DNA of 64,000 bases from Algoriphagus locisalis. Its GTDB lineage: Bacteria > Bacteroidota > Bacteroidia > Cytophagales > Cyclobacteriaceae. The notes beneath the pieces are model-generated. The model worked only from the letters and a program-made list of their open reading frames with translations, did not search any database and was not told the origin of the DNA. Shown piece by piece: positions 56,786 to 64,000 of the stretch (its first letter is position 1; every line of letters begins with the position of its first letter). The stretch lies in NCBI RefSeq assembly GCF_900116615.1, contig NZ_FPBF01000002.1, forward strand, positions 310,001-374,000, read 5' to 3'. Position numbers and translations under genes: made by a program.

Positions 56786-57244
56786 TTACTTTTTAGCCTC
56801 CAGTCTTTTGATCATATCCTGCATCTGGGCTATTTCCCGCTTTTGGGCCTCAATGATATCTTGCGCCAGTTTCTGAGCCTCTGGATCTTGAAGATTCGCT
56901 TTTTGGCTTACCATGATTGCTGAAGAGTGATGTGGGATCATTGCTTTCATCCACTGCACATCTGCGATCAAAGTCTGATTTCTTAGCATAGTCAATGTGC
57001 CTATGAAGATGATCAGCGCGGAGCCTAGGATCAGGTAGTTGACTTTTTTGTTCTCGTACATTCCCCACATAAATAACATCATAGAGATGGCCATGGGCGC
57101 CACCATCAAAATAGTCATGTAGGTTCTGGTGGTGCTGAGCATCACATGCTCGAAAAGATCTGCATTCAAAAACATGACTGCATACATAATGACGAATGAA
57201 ACTGCCATCATTGCTGCGAATTTTACATAGCTTTTGCTTTTCAT
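56786..57244 (-). CDS. DUF305 domain protein
   Basis: A 152-aa membrane protein with three N-terminal helices (about 8-85) and a C-terminal DUF305 helical domain. The domain has the conserved QWMKAMIPHHSSAIMVSQKA and the repeated heptads near IIEAQKREIAQMQDMIKRL. DUF305 proteins are ferritin-like and often lie in copper-resistance operons. It is 6 bp downstream of nothing else but the multicopper oxidase and so is in the same operon. Confidence 0.85.
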   Translation of the reverse strand: MKSKSYVKFAAMMAVSFVIMYAVMFLNADLFEHVMLSTTRTYMTILMVAPMAISMMLFMWGMYENKKVNYLILGSALIIFIGTLTMLRNQTLIADVQWMKAMIPHHSSAIMVSQKANLQDPEAQKLAQDIIEAQKREIAQMQDMIKRLEAKK

Positions 57245-57246
57245 AA

Positions 57247-58476
57247 TTAGTAGGTTTTAGCGGTTAGATAATTGATTTGTGCCAGGGAAGTCTTGTATGT
57301 CACTATGGCTTTTAATTTCATTTTTTGGAATTCCAGCAGCTGCTGCTGTACTCGTAATACCTCTTCGAAGTCCTTTCCAGAATTGCTATAGCCATTGTAA
57401 AGCAGCTCCAGTGTTTGTTCAGAAGTCACCACTTGCTTACCATAGAGGCTGATTAAATCTTTCTGGATTTGCATATCGGAAGAATAGCGGTAATAAGAAC
57501 CATAGAGCTTGTTGCTCAGCTCTGCCATTTCCAGTTTGTAAGATTCCTGCATAAGTTCTGCCTCCTTCTGAGCTCCCTTGTATTTTGCTCTGAAAATCGG
57601 AAGACTCATCGTGATCATAGGCATCAAGACATTCTTGCCATTATCTGCCATAACGACATCTGTTCTTTCTCCGACCAGGACATAATCCACTCCAGCTCCC
57701 AGCTTCGGCATTCCTTGTTTTTGGGCAACCAACACAGAGGCTTCACTGGCTTGAATTTTCAGATCAATGCTTTCCAGCAATGGATTTGTTTGAATAGAAT
57801 CAGGGGAAAGCATCTCGTCAGCATCCCATATTTCCAGCTTTTCTGAAATCTCTACCGGAGAATCATGAGACCTGGCAAGAAGGGAATTGAGCCAGGAATT
57901 GCTTCCTTTTATTTTCATCTTAAGTACCTCCACGTTTGTTTTTGATGCCTGAATCATGATATCTACTCGTAGTGCATCGGCTAGCGAACCTTGTCCATTT
58001 TCAAATTTTGAAGTAGCAAGTGAATAGTAGGTTTCTAAAATTCTCAGATTTTCTTCCTCAATAGCTATTAACTCGTGGGTCTCAAGCAGAGGATAATAGA
58101 CTGCCGCCAATTGATTGTATAGCTGGTTTTTAGCATCCAAGAATTCCTGATACTTCGCTTCAGCCATTAAGGATGCTACATCTTCTTGTGCACGTAAGGT
58201 GCCAAACCAAGGGAACATCTGAGTTAAGGAAAAACGGGCTTGTTGCGGCCCCACACGGGTTTCCACTGGTGATACAAAATATCCAAATGACAGATTAAGA
58301 TCTTGTAATGAGCCAACTTGTGATATTTTTTCCATGGCAGCTTCGAATGCCTTGTATTTGGCTTGAAGCCCTGGATTGTTTTCGGCTGCCACTAGAAAAT
58401 AGTCTTCTAAGCTTTGCGAAGCAGCTGAGAAACTCATCCCCAGAAGCAAAAGAAAGGAAAGTGTGAAAGTTCTCAT
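57247..58476 (-). CDS. cusC: TolC-like outer membrane efflux protein
   Basis: A 409-aa exported protein (signal peptide to about 20) of the OEP/TolC family. Two long helical hairpin halves carry NNPGLQAKYKAFEAAMEKISQ and ANPLLESIDLKIQASEASVLVAQKQGMPKLGAGVDYVLVG-type repeats. It is shorter than E. coli CusC (about 460 aa) but complete. It sits between DUF305 and CusA with 2-bp gaps, so it is the outer membrane channel of this pump. Confidence 0.88.
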   Translation of the reverse strand: MRTFTLSFLLLLGMSFSAASQSLEDYFLVAAENNPGLQAKYKAFEAAMEKISQVGSLQDLNLSFGYFVSPVETRVGPQQARFSLTQMFPWFGTLRAQEDVASLMAEAKYQEFLDAKNQLYNQLAAVYYPLLETHELIAIEEENLRILETYYSLATSKFENGQGSLADALRVDIMIQASKTNVEVLKMKIKGSNSWLNSLLARSHDSPVEISEKLEIWDADEMLSPDSIQTNPLLESIDLKIQASEASVLVAQKQGMPKLGAGVDYVLVGERTDVVMADNGKNVLMPMITMSLPIFRAKYKGAQKEAELMQESYKLEMAELSNKLYGSYYRYSSDMQIQKDLISLYGKQVVTSEQTLELLYNGYSNSGKDFEEVLRVQQQLLEFQKMKLKAIVTYKTSLAQINYLTAKTY

Positions 58477-58478
58477 GT

Positions 58479-61400
58479 TCAGCTTTTTTTAAGTTTTCGT
58501 TCTTCCCGAATGGAGTAAAGAACTGGTACAATAAAGTAGGTGATAGCTGCTACGATCATTCCTCCAAAGGCTGGAATAGCCATAGGAATCATGATGTCCG
58601 ATCCCCTTCCAGAAGAGGTTAAAATCGGAAGCAATGCAATGATTGTGGTAGCTGAAGTCATCACGGCGGGCTTGATTCTTCGCTGACCAGCTTCCACAAT
58701 AGCCATTCGTATTCCTTGTGGAGTATCAGTTTTATTTCGTTCAAAACTTTGATCCAGATATGTGGCCATTAACACTCCATCATCAGTGGCAATACCAAAT
58801 AGTGCAATGAATCCCACCCAGACTGCTACACTTAGATTGATCTGGTGAACTTGGAACAGGTCTCGCATATTGGTACCGAAGAGATCAAAATCAGCAAACC
58901 ATCCTTGTCCATAAAACCAAAGTGTGATAAATGCACCACTGAATGCCATGGCTATTCCAGTGAATACCATCAGGGAAGTAGTGACTGATTTGAATTGGAA
59001 ATACAGAATCAAAAAGATAATAGCCAATACTGCCGGAACGATGATACTCAGCCGTTTCTCAGCACGAACCTGATTTTCATAGCTACCAGAAAACTTGTAG
59101 GTGATTCCTGCGGGCACATCCAGCTCCCCTGAATCAATTTTGCTTTGAATCAATTGTCGTGCATCTTCAACCACAGTCACCTCAGAGTTCCCATCTCTTT
59201 TGTCAAAAAGCACATAACCTACCAAGAAAGTCTCCTCGCTTTTGATGGCTTGTGGGCCACGTTTGTACTCAAAATCCACGAGTTGTCCTAAAGGGATTTG
59301 AGCTCCGGTAGGAGTTGGAACAAAGATCTTAGCCAAACTTTCGGGGTCATCGCGCAATTCTCTTGGATAGCGGACACGCACAGGAAAACGCTCTCTGCCT
59401 TCCACTGTAGTGGTTATGTTCATTCCACCAATAGCTGTTTCTATAGTCTGCTGCACATTTTCTATAGTCAGTCCAAATCGCGCGATTTTTTCCCGGTTGA
59501 TATTAAGGTGCAGGTAAGGTTTTCCAACGATTCTATCTGCGAAAACTGCTTCCTCTTTGACGGATGGAACTTGCTTCAGGATGTTTTCCAGTTGTATTCC
59601 AAAGTTCTCGATAGTCTGCAAATCAGGGCCATATACTTTAATACCCATAGGTGCTCGCATGCCGGTTTGAAGCATGACTAGTCGAGTTTCAATAGGCTGC
59701 AATTTAGGAGCGGAGGTGATACCCGGTATTTTGGTAACTGCGATGATTTCTTTCCATATATCATCAGGAGATTTGATATGTTCCCGCCAGTTTCTGAAAT
59801 ACATGCCATCCTCGTCAGGAATTAAGTTTTTGGCAGGCTCATTTTGTGCGATTGCGTCTTGGTTGGAAAGGGTGTCTCCCGTAGTAAAAATGAATCGGTC
59901 TTCCTTGTCAATTTTAAACCGCTGTTTATGGCCCTTTGCATTGAGAAGATATTCTGGTTTATAATTAATAATATTCTCATACATAGAGATCGGTGCCGGA
60001 TCCAAAGCTGATTCAGCTCTACCAAGTTTTCCGACCGTGAGATCTACTTCAGGAATATTGGTCAGCAGCATATCCAGTTGGCCGATGATTTTTCTGTTAT
60101 AAGCAATGCCGGAATGCGGCATGGCGGTTGGCATCAGCAGGAAGCTACCTTCATTCAGGGAAGGCATAAATTCCTTTTGCATACCTGGGAAAGTATGCGT
60201 TAGACTAGACCAAGGCTTACTGGATTGAATATCCCAGCCAACCAGATTGGTGGTCTTTGGGATTAATCCAAAAGTGGTATTAAACCCAAGCCAAACCGTA
60301 GCTCCAAAGAGAATCAAGACTGCCGGTATAGTCAGGAAGATTGCTTTGTGATCCAGGCACCAGGTTAATACACGTTTGTAATTGTTTTCCAAAAGGGTGA
60401 ATGCCCCCAATATCAAACTCACTAGAATGGCGACGAACAAGACATTGGAGAATAGAGAACGTGAAGCACCAAGTGGCAACCAATACGTCGCTAATAACCA
60501 AACCACACCACCTATTGCCAGAATAATTTCCAGTTGGTTATATATAGGACGGATGCGCTTTGGAAACACTATCGCCTCTTTCTCTACATATAATTTGGCG
60601 AAGGAAATAATGCCAAATAGTAACAAAATAATTCCTGCCCAAGTGTAGCCGTAAATCAGTGCGCCTACTCCTAGAATTAGTAATAATCCATTTCCTAGAA
60701 GCTTATATCGCTGATTTTTGATTTTGAAACCAAAGAACACATGAGCCAACATGGGCAGAATAAACAAGGATACGATCAATGCTGCTATAAGTGCAAAAGT
60801 CTTGGTATAGGCTAAAGGTCCAAATAATTTCCCCTCGGCAGCCTCCATTGTGAAAACCGGAATAAAACTCACAATAGTGGTGGACACAGCGGTAAGGATT
60901 GCAGTGGCTACTTCTGATGATCCTTTGTAAATGGTCGTGACCAACTTCTGCTCTGGAGGAGCTTCATCGATGTGCTTGATAATGTTTTCTGAAAGGATTA
61001 TCCCCAAATCCACCATCGTACCGATGGCGATAGCTATTCCAGAAAGAGCTACAATATTTGCATCTACCCCAAAATAGCGCATCGCTATAAAAACCATCAG
61101 AATTGCAATTGGTAATAAGCTTGAAATCAGAATAGATGCTCGCAGGTTATAGACCATCACAATCACAACCAGAATAGTAATCAGAATCTCCAAAGAAAGC
61201 GCCTCCTCCAAGGTGCCTAGGGTTTCCTGAATCAGTGTAGATCTATCGTAAAATGGAACAATGGTCAGCTGGCTAATACGACCATCGGCTAAGGTCTTTT
61301 TTGGGAGGCCAGGAGCTATTTCTGTGATTTTCTCTTTCAGATTGTTGATGACCTGAAGAGGATTAGATCCGTATCGCGCGACTACTACACCGCCGACTAC

Positions 61401-62297
61401 CTCAGCTCCGTCTTTATCTAAAAGTCCTCTTCTGTTGGCTGGTCCTAGGCTTACCACGCCAATGTCTTTTATCCGGATCGGAACGTTTTGTTCCACGGCA
61501 ACCACCGCCTCTTCTAAGTCCTCTACCTTTTTGATATAGCCCAAACCGCGCACTAAATATTCTGCTTGGTTGATTTCTATGGTTTTGGCACCTACGTCCC
61601 TATTGGATTGCTTAACTGCCTCCATGACTTTCATCAAGGGAATATTATAGGCTTTAAGCGCGTCGGGATTTACATCTACCTGATATTCCTGTACAAATCC
61701 ACCGATTGAAGCCACTTCCGAAACGCCTTCCACGGCGTTTAAGCCATACTTAACAAAGAAGTCCTGAACAGTCCTTATCTCGTGAAGATCCCATCCTCCG
61801 GTCGGATTGCCTTGCTCATCTCTTCCTTCCAGTGTGTACCAATATACCTGGCCTAAAGCAGTGGCGTCAGGACCCAGTCCCGGCTGAACTGCCTCTGGAA
61901 GCAATCCTGCAGGTAATGAACTGAGTTTTTCCAGGATTCTTGATCTAGACCAATAGAATTCTGTGTCTTCATTGAAGATGATGTATATGCTGGAAAAGCC
62001 GAAAATAGAAGAGCTACGGATGGACTTTACTCCAGGAATTCCTAATAGATAGGTAGTAAGTGGGTAGGAGATTTGATCCTCAATATCCTGTGGAGATCTA
62101 CCTGGCCATTGGGTGAAAACAATTTGTTGGTTTTCGCCAATGTCAGGAATGGCATCAACGGGGACAGGATCTGATGGAAGAGAACCTACTTTCCAACCGA
62201 AGGGAGCTGTCACAATTCCCCAAGCTATCAAAGCGATAAGCAAAAGAACTGTAACTAATTTGTTTTCAAGAAAATACTTGATAATTGAGTTAAGCAT
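58479..62297 (-). CDS. cusA: CusA/CzcA family heavy-metal RND pump, enlarged form
   Basis: A 1272-aa proton-driven inner membrane pump. RND marks are PDIGENQQIVFTQWPGRSPQDIEDQISYPLTT near the start, ALSGIAIAIGTMVDLGIILSENI in TM4, and FGIATDDGVLMATYLDQSF near the end. It is about 220 aa longer than E. coli CusA. The excess lies mainly after TM6 (about 525-660), where extra hydrophobic segments (LLGNGLLLILGVGALIYGYTW and others) are inserted, and in the second periplasmic region. Copper or silver is the likely substrate from the operon. It is the first large gene of the copper operon. Confidence 0.92.
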   Translation of the reverse strand: MLNSIIKYFLENKLVTVLLLIALIAWGIVTAPFGWKVGSLPSDPVPVDAIPDIGENQQIVFTQWPGRSPQDIEDQISYPLTTYLLGIPGVKSIRSSSIFGFSSIYIIFNEDTEFYWSRSRILEKLSSLPAGLLPEAVQPGLGPDATALGQVYWYTLEGRDEQGNPTGGWDLHEIRTVQDFFVKYGLNAVEGVSEVASIGGFVQEYQVDVNPDALKAYNIPLMKVMEAVKQSNRDVGAKTIEINQAEYLVRGLGYIKKVEDLEEAVVAVEQNVPIRIKDIGVVSLGPANRRGLLDKDGAEVVGGVVVARYGSNPLQVINNLKEKITEIAPGLPKKTLADGRISQLTIVPFYDRSTLIQETLGTLEEALSLEILITILVVIVMVYNLRASILISSLLPIAILMVFIAMRYFGVDANIVALSGIAIAIGTMVDLGIILSENIIKHIDEAPPEQKLVTTIYKGSSEVATAILTAVSTTIVSFIPVFTMEAAEGKLFGPLAYTKTFALIAALIVSLFILPMLAHVFFGFKIKNQRYKLLGNGLLLILGVGALIYGYTWAGIILLLFGIISFAKLYVEKEAIVFPKRIRPIYNQLEIILAIGGVVWLLATYWLPLGASRSLFSNVLFVAILVSLILGAFTLLENNYKRVLTWCLDHKAIFLTIPAVLILFGATVWLGFNTTFGLIPKTTNLVGWDIQSSKPWSSLTHTFPGMQKEFMPSLNEGSFLLMPTAMPHSGIAYNRKIIGQLDMLLTNIPEVDLTVGKLGRAESALDPAPISMYENIINYKPEYLLNAKGHKQRFKIDKEDRFIFTTGDTLSNQDAIAQNEPAKNLIPDEDGMYFRNWREHIKSPDDIWKEIIAVTKIPGITSAPKLQPIETRLVMLQTGMRAPMGIKVYGPDLQTIENFGIQLENILKQVPSVKEEAVFADRIVGKPYLHLNINREKIARFGLTIENVQQTIETAIGGMNITTTVEGRERFPVRVRYPRELRDDPESLAKIFVPTPTGAQIPLGQLVDFEYKRGPQAIKSEETFLVGYVLFDKRDGNSEVTVVEDARQLIQSKIDSGELDVPAGITYKFSGSYENQVRAEKRLSIIVPAVLAIIFLILYFQFKSVTTSLMVFTGIAMAFSGAFITLWFYGQGWFADFDLFGTNMRDLFQVHQINLSVAVWVGFIALFGIATDDGVLMATYLDQSFERNKTDTPQGIRMAIVEAGQRRIKPAVMTSATTIIALLPILTSSGRGSDIMIPMAIPAFGGMIVAAITYFIVPVLYSIREERKLKKS

Positions 62298-62397
62298 GAA
62301 ATAATCCTAAGAAAATGGAATACTGGATAAACTTTGCTACAAGCAATTGAGCTCATAGAAAAAGGCGGTCTGTAAGACCTAAGTTTACCTATCCGGA

Positions 62398-62814
62398 TTA
62401 AATCAAGAAAGATTGAAAAAAAACAGTATAGTCCTTATCAATCGCAGGGGGAGAAATAAATACGTTGGAATATTCAGTTGTAGGAACTGGATCTATTCCA
62501 AAAATGAATGTTTGTGTGAAAGCTGCTACAAAAATAAGTTGGGCAGCGTCGAGGTTTATTACTTTAAGATTCTGATCACTGTCATTGTGAATGAGTTCAA
62601 AACTATTTTGGCAGCATTCATCAGCATTGCTTAAATCTCCTTGATCACTCGAAGGAGATTCCGATTGATGTTTCATTCCGCAATCCAAATTTTTTGCTGA
62701 AAGGCCAATTGCATTTAACATCTCAGATCCCATGCATATATGGCTGCTCTTCGCCAAACCGATGTTTGCGAAAAGAAGTAAGAATGCTAAAACTATGGAA
62801 AATGATTTCTTCAC
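62398..62814 (-). CDS. HYC_CC_PP family small exported protein
   Basis: A 138-aa protein. GTG 62814 starts a clear signal peptide (VKKSFSIVLAFLLLFANIGLA). The longer frame from 62916 would add an implausible leader. HICMG, CGMK and ECCQ place it in the Bacteroidetes HYC_CC_PP family, and the C-terminus has the FISPPA that gives PP. These proteins are found with heavy-metal efflux pumps; function unknown. It lies 100 bp upstream of cusA in the same direction. Confidence 0.75.
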   Translation of the reverse strand: MKKSFSIVLAFLLLFANIGLAKSSHICMGSEMLNAIGLSAKNLDCGMKHQSESPSSDQGDLSNADECCQNSFELIHNDSDQNLKVINLDAAQLIFVAAFTQTFIFGIDPVPTTEYSNVFISPPAIDKDYTVFFQSFLI

Positions 62815-63016
62815 TATTACAATTATAGGCTTTTCACATGAGAATGAAAATAAATCCAATTGAATTCTAGGACACGTAATAATCCAGATAAGGTTACCGC
62901 TTATAAAAAAAGACAAAAAAAATTCCTCCCTTGCTCAGATTGGGTCGTAGCTATACCTCATCACTTGAATCTGGGATTAGCGATTTTGTGCAATAGCCTT
63001 GCACTACTTTATTTCA

Positions 63017-63024
63017 TAGATTTG
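63017..63024 (+). promoter_or_regulatory. -7 box before the His-rich exported protein
   Basis: TAGATTTG is an exact TAnnTTTG box and ends 6 bp before ATG 63031, which would give a very short leader. The -33 element is not obvious. Confidence 0.45.
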
Positions 63025-63030
63025 CAGAAT

Positions 63031-63423
63031 ATGAAACTGATAAGAAACAGATCTTTTATTGCTTTGCTCCTTTTGGGGATGCTATCGATGAATTTCGATC
63101 TATGTTGTCAGATTCAGAAAATCCCGTTTTTGCTTTCACATTTTGGAGAGCATAAAGTTTTGCATGACGACTCCGTATTTGAATTCGTAGTAGAAGATTA
63201 TATTGATCATGGATCAAACAATACCAGCCATGATGAAGAAAGTCATGAAAATTTACCTTTTCATGGCAATCATACCTGTTCACACGCTCCCATCTATTTC
63301 TCTTCAATAAATGATTTTTCTGTAGTCCGGACTTTTAATGAGAAAGTAGAGCCAGAAACTTACTATACCTTTCTTTTTACTTCACCAGTTTTAGGTGAAC
63401 TCTTTCAACCTCCTCGGAGCTAA
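63031..63423 (+). CDS. Small exported His-rich protein near metal pumps
   Basis: A 130-aa protein. ATG 63031 (MKLIRNRSFIALLLLGMLSMNF) gives a signal peptide; the longer frame from 62860 crosses the promoter. The mature part is rich in His, Asp and Glu (DYIDHGSNNTSHDEESHENLPFHGNHTCSH), suggesting metal binding, and ends with FLFTSPVLGELFQPPRS, a PP-type tail like that of HYC_CC_PP proteins. It lies 132 bp upstream of a second RND pump. No firm family. Confidence 0.6.
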   Translation: MKLIRNRSFIALLLLGMLSMNFDLCCQIQKIPFLLSHFGEHKVLHDDSVFEFVVEDYIDHGSNNTSHDEESHENLPFHGNHTCSHAPIYFSSINDFSVVRTFNEKVEPETYYTFLFTSPVLGELFQPPRS

Positions 63424-63555
63424 ATTTCCCGCTTTACACCATATTTACCCTTTTCGTTCAGCTCTTTTCACTAAACTGATTAGGTCTGTTGTGCGCGGTT
63501 TTTTCTAAGGGCCCCTGAGCCCATTTCCATTTTATTACATAAAAATTAATTCCTT

Positions 63556-64000
63556 ATGCTGGATAATATAATCCGGTTTTCAGTTAAAAATAAACTGATT
63601 ATCGGGCTACTTACCATAGGATTGGTCATTGTGGGAGTGTATTCACTCACCAAGCTTCCCATCGATGCAGTTCCTGATATTACCAATAATCAAGTACAGG
63701 TAATCACCACCTCTCCCTCACTGGCTGCTGAGGAGGTAGAGCGTTTAATTACCTTCCCCATTGAAATCACGATGGCCACAATTCCTGATATCGAAGAGAT
63801 CCGAAGCTTTTCCCGTTTCGGGCTTTCTGTAGTTACTATCGTATTTGAGGAAAATGTGGATGTCTATTGGGCAAGACAACAGGTCAATGAACGAATGTCC
63901 GAAGTCAAAGAGCAGATTCCTCCGGATATTGGAGCTCCCGGGATGGCTCCTATCACTACAGGTCTTGGTGAGATTTATCAATACGTAGTCGGTGTAGAAC
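63556..64000 (+). CDS. czcA: Second CzcA/CusA family RND pump (5' part)
   Basis: An open frame of 148 codons running off the right edge. It begins MLDNIIRFSVKNKLIIGLL and carries PIDAVPDITNNQVQV, LAAEEVERLITFPIE, FSRFGLSVVTIVFEE and GAPGMAPITTGLGEIYQYVV, all N-terminal signatures of CzcA/CusA heavy-metal pumps. It is distinct from the pump at 58.5 kb, whose N-terminus differs. Substrate (Co, Zn, Cd or Cu) cannot be set from this part. Confidence 0.9.
   Translation, partial: MLDNIIRFSVKNKLIIGLLTIGLVIVGVYSLTKLPIDAVPDITNNQVQVITTSPSLAAEEVERLITFPIEITMATIPDIEEIRSFSRFGLSVVTIVFEENVDVYWARQQVNERMSEVKEQIPPDIGAPGMAPITTGLGEIYQYVVGVE

Overview
The window looks like a chromosomal segment from a Bacteroidetes bacterium, most plausibly Cyclobacteriaceae (Algoriphagus-like). 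The genus is inferred from overall protein character, not from a search. Supporting signs are a type IX secretion C-terminal sorting domain at the left edge, promoters with the Bacteroidetes TAnnTTTG -7 box (lipA, pyrD, an rrf2 gene), few Shine-Dalgarno sites, and families typical of the phylum such as HYC_CC_PP and DUF3347.

Region 1 (1-31.7 kb) is ordinary core genome. It holds a secreted amidohydrolase and a secreted S9 peptidase, between which lies an IS200-type REP-associated transposase among nine short hairpin repeats. There follow an oxidoreductase/TspO-like/lipocalin operon, an NfeD-flotillin pair, an OmpA-like porin, upp, a Ca/Na antiporter, sdaA, osmC, lipA, gcvP, an M28 peptidase, pyrD, ftsK-lolA, a beta-propeller lipoprotein, and a divergent SRPBCC / GlxA-type regulator pair. 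lipA and gcvP fit together because the glycine cleavage system needs lipoate.

Region 2 (31.7-49.3 kb) looks like an accessory island. A Fic-domain protein with an N-terminal winged helix sits behind a cluster of GCGACAATA-type palindromes. Next comes a nitrite/nitric oxide cluster: a NirK-cytochrome c fusion, a formylglycine-generating-enzyme-like protein, SCO, an Rrf2 regulator bracketed by two near-identical 26-bp palindromes, a cbb3-like oxidase (CcoN, diheme CcoO and two small subunits), a truncated haemoglobin, a hemerythrin, HPP and ClC transporters, two polytopic proteins (one NnrS-like, one resembling a degenerate haem-copper oxidase subunit I), RIC and a second Rrf2 regulator. Diverged direct repeats of about 480 bp, with internal hairpins and a 9-bp-period GTACGAG array, lie on both sides of this cluster.

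Region 3 (49.3-64 kb) is a copper/heavy-metal resistance locus, almost all on the minus strand: CusB-like adaptor, haem-binding protein, DUF3347 lipoprotein, CopB-type P-ATPase interrupted by an in-frame TAG, a multicopper oxidase fused to a C-terminal beta-barrel, DUF305 protein, TolC-like protein, an enlarged CusA and an HYC_CC_PP protein. A small plus-strand histidine-rich protein and the 5' end of a second CzcA/CusA pump close the window. No tRNA, rRNA or CRISPR array was seen.
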